A stretch of DNA of 64,000 nucleotides from Brevibacillus porteri (GTDB lineage Bacteria; Bacillota; Bacilli; Brevibacillales; Brevibacillaceae). How positions within the stretch are numbered: position 1 is the first letter of the stretch; each line of letters starts with the position of its first letter. Position numbers and translations under genes: made by a program. The stretch covers positions 1-64,000 of the forward strand of contig NZ_PXZO01000053.1 of NCBI RefSeq assembly GCF_003013475.1, read 5' to 3'. Shown piece by piece: positions 42,705 to 51,469 of this stretch. The notes under the pieces were generated by a model. The model was not told the origin of the DNA, made no database searches, and was given only the letters and a program-made list of their open reading frames with translations.

Positions 42705-43205
42705 ATGAAATTACATAAAGCCCTCATAGGAATCGTAATGGGAGTAGCATTGGGAGTCACAGCGATTGTCGCTCCACTGCCAGGAGAGCAAAATGTAGCC
42801 GAGGCTGCGTGGACACAATCCAAGGCGGACAAGGTCATTGCCACGGGAAGAAAGTATATGGGTACGCCTTATAAATTCGGTGCGAGTAGTAATACCACAG
42901 CTGTATTTGATTGCTCTTCCTTTACACAGCGCGTATTGAAAGTCGCAGTTGGCAAGAGCATACCACGCACTTCTCGCGATCAAGCAAAGGTAGGAACGAG
43001 TGTGTCCAAGTCGAACCTGAAAAAAGGAGACCTGGTGTTCTTCAAGGCGAGTACAACGACGACGTCCAAACGGATTACACACGTGGCGATTTATGCAGGC
43101 AACAACAAACTCTTACATACATATGGAAAACCAGGAGTGACGTATTCGACCTTTAAAGGCACATCATGGGAGAAGCGCTTCGTTTCGGCACGGCGAGTCT
43201 TGTAA
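42705..43205 (+). CDS. Secreted NlpC/P60 family peptidoglycan hydrolase
   Basis: 166 aa from the ATG at 42705, 9 nt after GGGAGG; an ATG at 42696 is too close to that site. Signal peptide about 1-34 (cleavage near AEA). The C-terminal NlpC/P60 domain has the catalytic Cys70 (FDCSSFTQRV), His126 (RITHVAIYAG) and a third polar residue at His138. It is a D,L-endopeptidase type enzyme that cuts peptidoglycan stem peptides outside the cell. It has no binding repeats, so it is a minimal single-domain hydrolase. A terminator follows at 43301. Confidence 0.88.
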   Translation: MKLHKALIGIVMGVALGVTAIVAPLPGEQNVAEAAWTQSKADKVIATGRKYMGTPYKFGASSNTTAVFDCSSFTQRVLKVAVGKSIPRTSRDQAKVGTSVSKSNLKKGDLVFFKASTTTTSKRITHVAIYAGNNKLLHTYGKPGVTYSTFKGTSWEKRFVSARRVL

Positions 43206-43300
43206 TCTACTCGTTTGGCTCTCTACTTACTAATACGTCTCGCACACTGTAAAGTTGCGAAGAGTGAATATGCAAGTTTTGTAAATACGATACGGAAGAG

Positions 43301-43328
43301 GGATGATCCATTGCAGATCATCCTTTTT
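43301..43328 (+). terminator. Terminator after the NlpC/P60 gene
   Basis: GGATGATC (43301-43308) pairs with GATCATCC (43316-43323), followed by TTTTT. Confidence 0.85.
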
Positions 43329-43343
43329 GCTTTCGCGAATAAT

Positions 43344-44600
43344 TCAATCGGATCTCTTTGCAGGCCGAGCGTACTTTTGCCGCCAATAAAAGAAACAGGA
43401 AGCAATGAAGAGAGGGATGGAGGCAAGCAGCATCACTTCCTTGGCCGTTAGTCCGCATGCGATCAAAAGACTCGTCATCGCCTGTGAAATCGGCTGCAAA
43501 CCTAAAGAGGAGAGCGAGACCAAACTCATGACTTTCCCCAACGAGGCTTGTGGTACCTTTTCCTGAACAAAAGAGAGGATCGGAATATTAATGAGAGAAA
43601 ACGTGACGCCAAGCGTAAAAAGAATAAGCAAGCTTAGCCAGAACTGTTGAGTGAGACTAAAAGCAAAGAAGACAAGCGCTTGCATCATCATGAAAAGAAA
43701 GGCGATCTGCAACCTGTTTTGACCCAGTGTCGTGAGTGCGAGCACGATTGCCCCGGCAAGCATGCCAAAAGCGAGTGCCCCTTCCAAAAAGCTGTACTGC
43801 AGGGTAGAACCAGACAACACCTGATCTACAAAAATCGGCAAGCCGATGTATAAGGGGCCCATCAAAAATACATTTAGGCAGATGATGGAGGTCAATAGCA
43901 AGGGAAGGAAATTTGATTGCCTGACATAACAGAAGCTTTCCTTTATCGATTCCTTGAGCCTTTGCTGTGGTTTTGAAAGAATGGCTGGTTCCTGTTTCGG
44001 CATGCACCATGCGGATACACTTGCAACCAGAAGAAGCAGCCCAACAAAGCCGTATAAAAAGGGGTAACTTCCCCACTCAATCACAAAACCGGCAAGAACA
44101 GGACCGAGCAGCTGTGAGGTTTGGTTTGTCGTTTGCAGCACCGAATTCGCACGCAAAAGGGAAGAAGAGGGTACGATTGACGGCATAAGCGAATTTTGAG
44201 CTGGCCAATAAAAGGCATCAATGGTACCGAAGAAGAAAGCGAACCAAACAAACAGCGCAAGCGAGGAATACCCCCACCAGATGATACCTCCAAGCAACAG
44301 CATCAAACATGCTTTCATCATGCTTGTGATCGACAGGATTCTCTTTTTGCTCATCCGATCAGCGAGCGTTCCGCCTATGAGCATGAAGACGATTCTGGGA
44401 ATGGTTGCCGCCATAAATACGATGCCTAATGAGGCTTCCTGAGATAAAACCTGGATGATATACCAGGTTTGCGAGAAAAGAAAGAGTGAGATACTGAGTC
44501 CGGAACAAAGGGCGGACAACCAAAGAAGGGTAAAGGGTTTCGTAAACAAGCGGGATGTATCCGCCGAGGGAAGGCTAGATTGCTTGGGGACAGCTTCCAT
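43344..44600 (-). CDS. MFS transporter (drug-efflux-like) controlled by the adjacent regulator
   Basis: 418 aa with twelve hydrophobic segments. Motif A reads GGTLADRMSKKR between helices 2 and 3, typical of MFS export carriers of the MFS_3 type (macrolide/enterobactin exporter-like), which have GGxLADRxxRR. The start has AGGAGAG about 7 nt upstream. An operator-like repeat lies just upstream (44622-44645) and is shared with the regulator gene, so expression is probably repressed by that protein until an inducer appears. The substrate is unknown. Confidence 0.87.
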   Translation of the reverse strand: MEAVPKQSSLPSADTSRLFTKPFTLLWLSALCSGLSISLFLFSQTWYIIQVLSQEASLGIVFMAATIPRIVFMLIGGTLADRMSKKRILSITSMMKACLMLLLGGIIWWGYSSLALFVWFAFFFGTIDAFYWPAQNSLMPSIVPSSSLLRANSVLQTTNQTSQLLGPVLAGFVIEWGSYPFLYGFVGLLLLVASVSAWCMPKQEPAILSKPQQRLKESIKESFCYVRQSNFLPLLLTSIICLNVFLMGPLYIGLPIFVDQVLSGSTLQYSFLEGALAFGMLAGAIVLALTTLGQNRLQIAFLFMMMQALVFFAFSLTQQFWLSLLILFTLGVTFSLINIPILSFVQEKVPQASLGKVMSLVSLSSLGLQPISQAMTSLLIACGLTAKEVMLLASIPLFIASCFFYWRQKYARPAKRSD

Positions 44601-44621
44601 GGAAATTCACTCTCCTTATTA

Positions 44622-44645
44622 TTAACCGGTTAAAAAATATTAACC
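44622..44645 (-). promoter_or_regulatory. Operator candidate before the MFS gene
   Basis: The palindrome TTAACCGGTTAA (44622-44633) is followed by TTAACC at 44640-44645. The same layout, with TTAACCAGTTAA at 45342-45353 and TTAACT at 45360-45365, lies before the regulator gene; both have an 18-bp period. Confidence 0.6.
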
Positions 44646-44720
44646 TAATGTCCGAAAGAAAAACCTACTCGAATAGGTTTTTCATACACAGGTGGAATTA
44701 TCGTATGACAGTTTCCTTTG

Positions 44721-45323
44721 TTACTGCTGTCCATCCTTTTTGAATAATGGTTCATCAATTTGAAATCCCGTAATCATCAGGTAGTAATCCTGCATGGAAG
44801 ATGGGTCATCCAGGGAGCTTTGCTGCAATTCGTGGAGCAGGTTCCGGTATTTTTGCAAAAAGGACACAAACGCCTGCTCGCTGACTCTGACTTCAGACTG
44901 CAGGGAGATGCGCGGCCATTTCTCGACTTCCGTTGACGTCAGCGCAAAGGCTTCTTCAGGAGCACTGAGCGCTCTTGTTTTCGCACGTTGCAAGACTTCG
45001 ACGTAAGATTGTCTGGTAGCCTCTTTCGATTCCGTATACGTGAGTAGATGATCAGCGGGTATGAAGCCTCTTGCCACCGCCTGATAGTACTTGAGAATGT
45101 TGCCGCCCTTTTCTTCTTTTTTAACCAACTGGATGATGCCGTGCTTCTCCAGCTCACGCAGGTGGTAGAGAATCTTCGCGCGGGACAGTCCAAAAAGTTG
45201 GGAGAGCTGTTGCCCTGTGTGCGGTTTTTCCACCAGACGCATCAGCATTTTCGTGCGTAACGGGTCACTGATCACTTTTAGCTGATCGTAGTTTTCGATG
45301 ATAAAAATCGACTTTTGCTCCAA
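44721..45323 (-). CDS. ArsR-type winged-helix transcriptional regulator
   Basis: 200 aa from a TTG at 45323. The N terminus is a winged helix: ISDPLRTKMLMRLVEKPHT, then LSQLFGLSRAKILYHLRELEKHG (about residues 37-60) is the recognition region typical of ArsR-family and helix-turn-helix-20 type repressors. The remaining part (about 90-200) is a mostly helical ligand-binding or dimer domain with no clear family. It precedes the MFS gene on the same strand, and both are preceded by matching operators, so it is probably an autoregulated repressor of the pair. Confidence 0.82.
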   Translation of the reverse strand: MEQKSIFIIENYDQLKVISDPLRTKMLMRLVEKPHTGQQLSQLFGLSRAKILYHLRELEKHGIIQLVKKEEKGGNILKYYQAVARGFIPADHLLTYTESKEATRQSYVEVLQRAKTRALSAPEEAFALTSTEVEKWPRISLQSEVRVSEQAFVSFLQKYRNLLHELQQSSLDDPSSMQDYYLMITGFQIDEPLFKKDGQQ

Positions 45324-45341
45324 TATACATCACAATCCTTT

Positions 45342-45365
45342 TTAACCAGTTAAAATTTATTAACT
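45342..45365 (-). promoter_or_regulatory. Operator candidate before the regulator gene
   Basis: TTAACCAGTTAA at 45342-45353 and TTAACT at 45360-45365, matching the operator at 44622-44645 in order and in 18-bp spacing. The TTG start of the regulator gene lies at 45323. Confidence 0.6.
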
Positions 45366-45408
45366 TGATTGTAGAAGGGAATAGCTGGAAAAGTCAATAC
45401 AAAATACA

Positions 45409-45451
45409 AAAACCCTTCCTGAGTAACGGTGATTTACAGAGGAAGGGTTTT
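45409..45451 (-). terminator. Terminator of ilvD
   Basis: AAAACCCTTCCT (45409-45420) pairs with AGGAAGGGTTTT (45440-45451), and the T-rich side faces the ilvD transcript on the minus strand. Confidence 0.85.
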
Positions 45452-45466
45452 GCCTTTACTGAAACA

Positions 45467-47143
45467 CTAGATTTTCAAAATACCACCCATGCTCGCATTC
45501 GTTACCAGTTTGGAGTAACGAGCCAGATAGCCAGTTTTTACTTTTGGCTCGAATTCTTTCCAGTCTTCTTTGCGGCGAGCCAGCTCGGCTTCATCCACGA
45601 GTAGTTGCATCGTGCGCTCCTCGAGGTCAATGGAGATGATATCTCCGTCTTGTACGAAGGCAATTGGACCGCCTTCTGCGGCTTCTGGAGAAACGTGGCC
45701 GATACTGATCCCGCGAGAAGCACCGGAGAAACGTCCATCTGTGACGAGAGCGACTTCTTTACCGAGGCCCATACCCACGATTTGTGAGGTAGGAGCCAGC
45801 ATTTCTGGCATGCCTGGGCCGCCTTTAGGTCCCTCGTAGCGGATGACGACAACGTGACCGGATTTAATTTTGCCAGCAGCGATTCCTGCCAGAGCGTCCT
45901 CTTGGGAGTCAAAGCAGATCGCTGGACCTTCGTGCTTTTTAATAGAAGGATCGACACCGCCTGTTTTGATGATCGAGCCTTGCTCCGCCAGGTTGCCGAA
46001 CAGAACAGCGAGACCGCCGGAAGCACTGTACGGGTTGTCTAGGCGACGAATGACTTGATCGTTTTTGATTTCGGCGTCAGCGATGTTTTCGCCAAGGGTT
46101 TTGCCTGTGACAGTGATACGGTCTGGATGGATCGCGCCTGCTTTTTTCGCGATTTCATTCAGAACGGCTGATACGCCGCCTGCCTCGTGGCAATCCTCGA
46201 TATGATAGTCTGAGGAAGGCGCCAGCTTGCAAATATGCGGAATGCGCTTCGCTACTTCGTTGATGCGCTCGATCGGGTATTCGATGCCTGCTTCTTGTGC
46301 GATCGCCAGTGTATGGAGAACTGTATTGGTTGACCCACCCATCGCCATGTCGAGTGCGAATGCATCGTCGATTGCCTCGAGTGTCACGATGTCGCGTGGC
46401 TTAATGTCGCGTTCAATCAGATTTTTCAGTTTTTCAGCAGATGCTTGCACCAGCTCGCGACGTTCAGGAGAGACAGCGAGTACGGTACCATTGCCAGGCA
46501 GAGCCAAACCGATGGCTTCGAGCAGACAGTTCATCGAGTTCGCTGTAAACATACCAGAACAGGAACCGCAAGTCGGGCATCCATATTGCTCCAGCTCTTC
46601 GAGTTGCTGGTCGTTGATCAAGCCTGCTTGGTGAGCTCCGACACCCTCGAATACGGAGGAAAGTGAGATGGAGCGACCATCACTCGTTTTTCCGGCTTTC
46701 ATAGGACCACCGGTTACAAATACGGTTGGAATGTTGACACGAAGTGCGCCCATGATCATCCCAGGTGTGATCTTGTCACAGTTCGGTATACAGATCATGC
46801 CATCAAACCAGTGAGCAGCGACTACGGTTTCCAAGCTGTCTGCGATGATCTCGCGGCTCGGGAGGGAGTAGCGCATCCCGATATGTCCCATAGCAATTCC
46901 GTCGTCAACACCAATCGTATTGAATTCGAATGGAACCATGCCAGCAGCACGAACGGCTTCTTTGACCAGTTTTCCAAACTCCTGCAAGTGCACGTGACCT
47001 GGAATAATGTCGATGTACGAGTTGCAAATGGCGATGAACGGTTTATCGAAATCCTCATCCTTTACACCTGCTGCACGAAGCAAGCTACGGTGCGGTGCGC
47101 GGTCGAATCCTTTTTTGATCATGTCACTGCGTTGTCTGGCCAA
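45467..47143 (-). CDS. ilvD: Dihydroxy-acid dehydratase
   Basis: 558 aa from a TTG at 47143, 9 nt after GGGAG. This length equals that of B. subtilis IlvD, and the alternative ATG at 47164 has no ribosome site, so the TTG is preferred. It dehydrates 2,3-dihydroxy-3-methylbutanoate and its homologue in valine, leucine and isoleucine synthesis. The iron-sulfur cysteines lie in CNSYIDI, CIPNCDKITPG and CPTCGSCSGMFTANSMN; the GLALPGNG and FGNLAEQGSIIKTGG regions and C-terminal KVKTGYLARYSKLV are complete. It stands alone here, without the other ilv-leu genes. Confidence 0.95.
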   Translation of the reverse strand: MARQRSDMIKKGFDRAPHRSLLRAAGVKDEDFDKPFIAICNSYIDIIPGHVHLQEFGKLVKEAVRAAGMVPFEFNTIGVDDGIAMGHIGMRYSLPSREIIADSLETVVAAHWFDGMICIPNCDKITPGMIMGALRVNIPTVFVTGGPMKAGKTSDGRSISLSSVFEGVGAHQAGLINDQQLEELEQYGCPTCGSCSGMFTANSMNCLLEAIGLALPGNGTVLAVSPERRELVQASAEKLKNLIERDIKPRDIVTLEAIDDAFALDMAMGGSTNTVLHTLAIAQEAGIEYPIERINEVAKRIPHICKLAPSSDYHIEDCHEAGGVSAVLNEIAKKAGAIHPDRITVTGKTLGENIADAEIKNDQVIRRLDNPYSASGGLAVLFGNLAEQGSIIKTGGVDPSIKKHEGPAICFDSQEDALAGIAAGKIKSGHVVVIRYEGPKGGPGMPEMLAPTSQIVGMGLGKEVALVTDGRFSGASRGISIGHVSPEAAEGGPIAFVQDGDIISIDLEERTMQLLVDEAELARRKEDWKEFEPKVKTGYLARYSKLVTNASMGGILKI

Positions 47144-47364
47144 TTTGAAAAACTCCCTTCCCATACGGATAATGCCTGTCTTATGTTTTGAACTATCTTA
47201 TCAATTTTTAATAACAGAAACAACCGTAAAAGTCTGAACATTTGCTCAGTCTCGAGTGGTTCGGACAGCTGCTCTCGATTGGCATAAGTTTAGGAATCAT
47301 AGCGAAATCAACTTGTTTGGTATAAAATAGAAGAATCGATTCCATTTCGGTTGGAGTGAACAAA

Positions 47365-47853
47365 ATGTTAGATGAGCTAAAAAACATCTGGTCGGACGGG
47401 AATGAAGAAGAGCGCCGCATTCTCGAGCTGGCTGTTGCTGCCATTCAGCAGAAGCGGGAAAGGAATAGCGCGTTTATCTCTGGATTTCTTGGATTAAAGG
47501 GAGAGTTCATCGACGACGAAAGACAGTCGTATCGCTTCGAATTGCCTCTGACCCCTTTTATGCACAATTCAGGTCGAGTTGTTCATGGAGGGATTCTCGC
47601 GACTTTGATCGACTCAGCAATGGGCTCCTTGATCAATCGGTCTTTGCCACCAAATCAGTATGCAGTGACCACAGAGCTGAAGGTCAATTATTTACTTCCG
47701 GGAATAGGAGAGCGGCTGCGCGCAGAAGCCAGCTTTTTGCATCGCGGACACACGTTGGTCGTCATGGAGGGCAGTGTCTACGATGATCGGGATAGGCGGA
47801 TCGCCCATGGTACAGGAACGTTCATCGTGCTATCCAGAAATGATCGGAAATAA
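47365..47853 (+). CDS. PaaI-family acyl-CoA thioesterase (hotdog fold)
   Basis: 162 aa from the ATG at 47365 (a GTG at 47356 is too close to the GGAG site). The hotdog core HNSGRVVHGGILATLIDSAMG (about residues 68-87) and NYLLPG (about 112-117) match the PaaI/YdiI group. It would hydrolyse an aromatic or medium-chain acyl-CoA thioester; the substrate cannot be assigned. It is convergent with the 47901 gene and shares a terminator with it. Confidence 0.82.
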   Translation: MLDELKNIWSDGNEEERRILELAVAAIQQKRERNSAFISGFLGLKGEFIDDERQSYRFELPLTPFMHNSGRVVHGGILATLIDSAMGSLINRSLPPNQYAVTTELKVNYLLPGIGERLRAEASFLHRGHTLVVMEGSVYDDRDRRIAHGTGTFIVLSRNDRK

Positions 47854-47857
47854 AAAG

Positions 47858-47891
47858 CCCTCGCTCCACACCAAAAAGGCGAGAGCGAGGG
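47858..47891. terminator. Bidirectional terminator between the thioesterase and 47901 genes
   Basis: CCCTCGCTC (47858-47866) pairs with GAGCGAGGG (47883-47891), with AAAA before it and a T-poor but GC-rich right flank. Confidence 0.7.
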
Positions 47892-47900
47892 TTGACGGTG

Positions 47901-48278
47901 TTATTTGATGACAACGAGACCGCTGTATTCCGAAATATAAGCGAGCATTTTGGTGGAAAGCGGCACGATAAACTCCATGTTTTCTTTTTCGACGATACCG
48001 GATCGAGAAACAATCCGCGCCCATTTAGCTGTCAGCTTGTAGTAATCGGAACCAAATGAAGCATGAACCCCCTCACTCTGATGCCGAAACGTGACAGGGC
48101 TAACGTCCAGCTTCATCGGGACCATGCTAATGATATCCTGCAAAAACAAATGGTAGGTCATATGTGGCTTGAAAAAAACGAGCTCCTTCGTGGTGACAGA
48201 GAAGCCGTAGCTATTGTTCATTTGGGTGAATTTGAGTTCACCGTCCATATTTTTTAGCCGAATGAAGTCGGTGTTCAT
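47901..48278 (-). CDS. Hypothetical protein, 125 aa
   Basis: Not recognised. It starts at the ATG at 48278, 6 nt after GGAGGGG, on the minus strand. It is soluble, with no signal peptide or membrane segment, and has a pattern of short strands (NNSYGFSVTTKELVFF, then PMKLDVSPVTF) that may be a beta-sandwich. It is convergent with the thioesterase. It lies next to a MITE-like repeat to its right. No function can be assigned. Confidence 0.65.
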   Translation of the reverse strand: MNTDFIRLKNMDGELKFTQMNNSYGFSVTTKELVFFKPHMTYHLFLQDIISMVPMKLDVSPVTFRHQSEGVHASFGSDYYKLTAKWARIVSRSGIVEKENMEFIVPLSTKMLAYISEYSGLVVIK

Positions 48279-48347
48279 GTTTATCCCCCTCCTTCGGGTG
48301 TCTTTCTATGATAGTAATCTTTCCTGCACAAGTGCAAGTGGAAGGTT

Positions 48348-48513
48348 GTTCAAAAAGTCGTCTTTTGATCACGAAGTAGTCCAGAAAGCGAATTCGACAT
48401 CGAATATGGCGTTCACCTCCGAAGTCCGGTGCTCATGTAGATTGCCTACACTCCGCTCCTCCTTCGTTCAGTTCTCGCCATCTTCTCGGTGCTGAAAAGC
48501 CGACTTATTGAAC
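48348..48513. mobile_element. MITE-like repeat with terminal inverted repeats
   Basis: A 166-bp element with terminal repeats 48348-48373 and 48489-48513 that are inverted copies at about 21 of 25 positions (GTTCAAAAAGTCGTCTTTT against GTTCAATAAGTCGGCTTTT). It encodes nothing. Its core, 48406-48481, is a 76-bp hairpin-forming block that recurs at 51917-51992. A direct repeat AAGGTTGTTC lies at 48342-48351 and 48524-48533. This is a non-autonomous repeat; no transposase is in the window. Confidence 0.65.
48406..48481. repeat. 76-bp hairpin repeat, copy 1
   Basis: ATGGCG at the left end pairs with CGCCAT at the right, and a TGTAG/CTACA stem lies in the middle. The same block at 51917-51992 has GAGGCG paired with CGCCTC, so both sides changed together, which supports a conserved fold. 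Confidence 0.65.
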
Positions 48514-48558
48514 TCTTATTTGAAAGGTTGTTCCAAAGAGAAAAAGGAGCGAAATATC

Positions 48559-49335
48559 ATGATCGAAATTGCAAAAGAAGCAGCAAGTGTCGCGGGTGCG
48601 TTTTTGAAAGAACGTTTTCTCGAACAGCTCGTGCCCGATGAGGAATTGCATAACGACGTGAAGCTGCCAGAGGATAAAGGCAGTGAAAAGCGCATCATTG
48701 AGGTCCTGCATCGCCACTTCCCGACACATACCATTTTTTCTGAAGAGGTCGGAATGGTTTCCCGCGAGGAAGAGTATCTGTGGATTATTGATCCTTTAGA
48801 TGGAACGAATAACTATTTTATCGGCTATCCGTATTTCTCGATCTCGATTGCCTTGCAGCACAAGGGCGAGCTGGTGCTGGGCGTCGTCTACAATCCGGTA
48901 GCGGGTCAAATGTTTTGGGCGGAAAAAGGAAAAGGAGCCTATTTGAACGGAAAACGATTGAACGTCAATAACCGTCAAGACCTCTCACGTGCAGTCGGTA
49001 CGTACATCCGTGGACGCGACACGGTAACGAAGGAAGAAGAGATGGCTTTTACAGAACCGTTTGTATTCCAGACCAAGCGTCTCATGCGAAATATTGCGCC
49101 TGCGCTGGACTGGTGCTTGCTGGCAAACGGATGGCTCGATTATATCGTGATGCAACGTTCCAATATTATGGATGTGGCCGCCGGAATTGTTATCGCCCAG
49201 GAGGCGGGTGCAACGGTTACGGACTGGTCTGGAAAACCATATCAGCATGAGCCATTCCAACAAGATCACACGCCTTCATTAGTGGCGAGCAACGGACATT
49301 TGCATGAAACGATTCGTGGTATGATTCGACAGTAA
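48559..49335 (+). CDS. Inositol monophosphatase family protein
   Basis: 258 aa from the ATG at 48559, with AAGGAG about 12 nt upstream. The metal-binding motif IIDPLDGTNN (77-86) with E62 and E63 and the C-terminal WDxxAG-type motif (here MDVAAGIVIAQEAGA) are those of the IMPase/FBPase superfamily. Members dephosphorylate inositol 1-phosphate, 3'-phosphoadenosine phosphate or fructose 1,6-bisphosphate. The third metal-site residue looks intact. The CysQ-like PAP phosphatase role would fit the sulfate genes some 6 kb away, but it is not linked to them. Confidence 0.85.
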   Translation: MIEIAKEAASVAGAFLKERFLEQLVPDEELHNDVKLPEDKGSEKRIIEVLHRHFPTHTIFSEEVGMVSREEEYLWIIDPLDGTNNYFIGYPYFSISIALQHKGELVLGVVYNPVAGQMFWAEKGKGAYLNGKRLNVNNRQDLSRAVGTYIRGRDTVTKEEEMAFTEPFVFQTKRLMRNIAPALDWCLLANGWLDYIVMQRSNIMDVAAGIVIAQEAGATVTDWSGKPYQHEPFQQDHTPSLVASNGHLHETIRGMIRQ

Positions 49336-49480
49336 CGGGAACGAAAGAAGTAGGACTTATGTAGCGGTTTATGGCTCAGCTGGATTTCTTTTCATTTATT
49401 GGCAACCAAATGTTTCGGCGCACGTATAAAACTGTTGCGCATGATTTGTTATTCTGTGATAGGTAAAAGAGGTGAGAAAA

Positions 49481-49927
49481 ATGGCACGACTGGAATATCG
49501 GCTGCTGGATGAGGCGAGGGGATACCCTGTTCAGTTTTACTACGACAACGTGAACAAAGACGAGGTCTCCTTGCGTTTCGCTTGCGATTATTTGGTGAAG
49601 GGGCATGTCGTTTATGAAAAGACGTCCTGTGCAATCGAAAACGGCACGTATGTCATTTACGTCAAGCGCTCAACAGAAGAGCAAGCTGTCGATTATGCGG
49701 AGGCTGTGACTGCACGCTGGGGCAGCATCCAGATCGAAATGCGTGAATATCAAGAAAATGCACGCGTTTATCCGCTTGTACACACGTTTTACTTCAAGGA
49801 CGATGACGATGCTCTCTTGCATTTGCAAAGCGACTATTTGTACGTGAATGGACGCGAATGGGAGAAGACATCGGCCGAAGTGGATGAAGATCGGCAGGTT
49901 TATGTTTACTACGCGAAGCCAGTGTAG
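49481..49927 (+). CDS. Hypothetical protein, 148 aa, first of the ATP-grasp group
   Basis: 148 aa from the ATG at 49481, with AGAGGTG about 7 nt upstream. Not recognised. It is soluble and mixed alpha/beta, with a repeated strand pattern (VQFYYDNV, KGHVVYEKTSC, TYVIYVKRS, then a second HTFYFKDDDDALLHLQ set). The gene for a lipoprotein starts 11 bp after its stop. Its place before a YgiB-like lipoprotein and the ATP-grasp ligase suggests a shared job, but nothing in the sequence shows it. Confidence 0.7.
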   Translation: MARLEYRLLDEARGYPVQFYYDNVNKDEVSLRFACDYLVKGHVVYEKTSCAIENGTYVIYVKRSTEEQAVDYAEAVTARWGSIQIEMREYQENARVYPLVHTFYFKDDDDALLHLQSDYLYVNGREWEKTSAEVDEDRQVYVYYAKPV

Positions 49928-49938
49928 GAGGAAGAAAG

Positions 49939-50196
49939 ATGGCACAAACGAAATCGAAAAAAGTAGTCGGTCTGTTCGTCGCAGCTGCACTTGCGATCAG
50001 CGGTTGTTCTTCCGGGGACGACTATGATGATGATTGCTACGATAACGACAATGACGGCTATTGTGACGATAGCAGCAGTGGGGGTTCGAGCTCTACTTAC
50101 AGGTCTTACAAGAGCAAATCCGGAGTATCGAGTGGGATAAGCACGAGCAGCTCCAAGGGCGGTATCGGCAGCTCGGGCTATTCCAGCTCCGGGTGA
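49939..50196 (+). CDS. YgiB-like lipoprotein with acidic and Ser/Gly-rich tail
   Basis: 85 aa. The ATG has GGAGGAAG about 5 nt upstream. A Sec signal ends in the lipobox AISGC (Cys23), so the mature protein is lipid-anchored on the outer face of the membrane. An acidic stretch of Asp and Asn (about 26-44) is followed by a Ser/Gly tail. Proteins of this kind (E. coli YgiB) lie beside GSP-synthetase-like ligases such as YgiC, which matches the next gene. The low-complexity composition makes homology weak, so the link is by context. Confidence 0.75.
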   Translation: MAQTKSKKVVGLFVAAALAISGCSSGDDYDDDCYDNDNDGYCDDSSSGGSSSTYRSYKSKSGVSSGISTSSSKGGIGSSGYSSSG

Positions 50197-50200
50197 GGTG

Positions 50201-51448
50201 ATGGAAGTGGAAGACCATAACCGACGAGAACGAGAGGCGCTGTATGGTCCGATGCGGGAAGAGGGCGTATTTACCTGGGATTGGATGTATGGCGAGGAGT
50301 ATGCGCTTTATGATATCCACCTGATCCCGCCCTCCTTTCGAGAGGAAGTCGCGATGGCAACCGAGCGGCTTGGGCAAATTTTTACCAAGGTCGTTCCGGT
50401 ATTGCAGCGTGCAGAGGACTCCCTGTTGTTGGAACTAGGAGTGCCAAAGCAGGCTTTGCAGGCAGTTAGGATCGTCGTTTCCCAAACAGTGCCGACTGTG
50501 ATTGGACGCTTTGATTTTGCCCAGACAACAGAAGGATTGAAGATGCTTGAGTGCAACAGCGATACCCCTACAGGAATCGTCGAGGCTTTTTATGTGAACG
50601 GTCGTGCTTGTCGCCATTTCCAGCGTGAGGACCCGAATGTAGGGATGGAGCGGCAGTTGCGTTCGGCATTCAGCAAGGTGGTCGACGCGTATCGGGCACA
50701 GGGCTATAATACGGACTCTGTCTGGTTTAGCTCGCTCGACTGGCATGAGGAAGACAAGGGAACGACATTGTACTTATTGAACCAATCGGGTCTGTCTGCT
50801 CGGTTTGCCGCTTTGGAGCATTTGCGTGTTTGGCAAGATCGTCTCTATGTAAAGGAGAATGAGGAGCTACTGCCAGTCGATGTGCTGTACCGTTTGCATG
50901 CTTTGGAAAAGCTGGCGGTAGAACAGGATGAAGATGGCTACCCGACTGGTGAGCATGTGCTTTCGTTGATTGCCCGCAAAAAACTCGCCATTATTAATCC
51001 TCCTTCTGCGTTTCTCATTCAGACGAAGGCTTTGCAGGCGCTCATCTGGAACTTGCATGAGGCGAATGAGTTTTTTACAGAAGAGGAGCACGCGATCATC
51101 GAAGCTTATATGCTGCCGACTTATTTTGAAAATCGGTTTGCAGGCAGGGAGGACTACGTCACGAAACCGATTTTTGGGCGGGAAGGTGGCGGTGTCATGC
51201 TGTTTGCATCAGATGGTACGCTGCAAGAGAAGGATCAGGAGGAGTTTTACTGGGAGCAGCCGATGATATATCAGAAACGAGTGGAGCTTCCACAGATAAC
51301 GGTTCAGACGATGAAGGGAGCTTATGCTGGACGGCTGCTCTGGGGGTCCTTTTGGATCGGCACAGAGGCATCAGCAATTGTAGCCCGTGTCGGGGGACCG
51401 ATTACAAACAACCTATCCTATTATTTGCCGGTCGGCATAGATAAGTAG
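50201..51448 (+). CDS. ATP-grasp ligase of the glutathionylspermidine synthase family (YgiC/YjfC-like)
   Basis: 415 aa from the ATG at 50201 (a GTG at 50198 overlapping the upstream stop is an alternative). The family core LECNSDTPTGIVEAF (about 122-136), the EDEDGYP segment and the C-terminal ATP-binding KPIFGREGGGVMLF (about 323-336) mark the GSP synthetase ATP-grasp fold. Such ligases join a peptide or amino acid to an amine using ATP. There is no amidase domain, so it is the ligase-only form. Product is unknown. It follows a YgiB-like lipoprotein and precedes a DUF350 protein. Confidence 0.85.
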   Translation: MEVEDHNRREREALYGPMREEGVFTWDWMYGEEYALYDIHLIPPSFREEVAMATERLGQIFTKVVPVLQRAEDSLLLELGVPKQALQAVRIVVSQTVPTVIGRFDFAQTTEGLKMLECNSDTPTGIVEAFYVNGRACRHFQREDPNVGMERQLRSAFSKVVDAYRAQGYNTDSVWFSSLDWHEEDKGTTLYLLNQSGLSARFAALEHLRVWQDRLYVKENEELLPVDVLYRLHALEKLAVEQDEDGYPTGEHVLSLIARKKLAIINPPSAFLIQTKALQALIWNLHEANEFFTEEEHAIIEAYMLPTYFENRFAGREDYVTKPIFGREGGGVMLFASDGTLQEKDQEEFYWEQPMIYQKRVELPQITVQTMKGAYAGRLLWGSFWIGTEASAIVARVGGPITNNLSYYLPVGIDK

Positions 51449-51469
51449 CGAAAGGAGAGGACAATTTAC

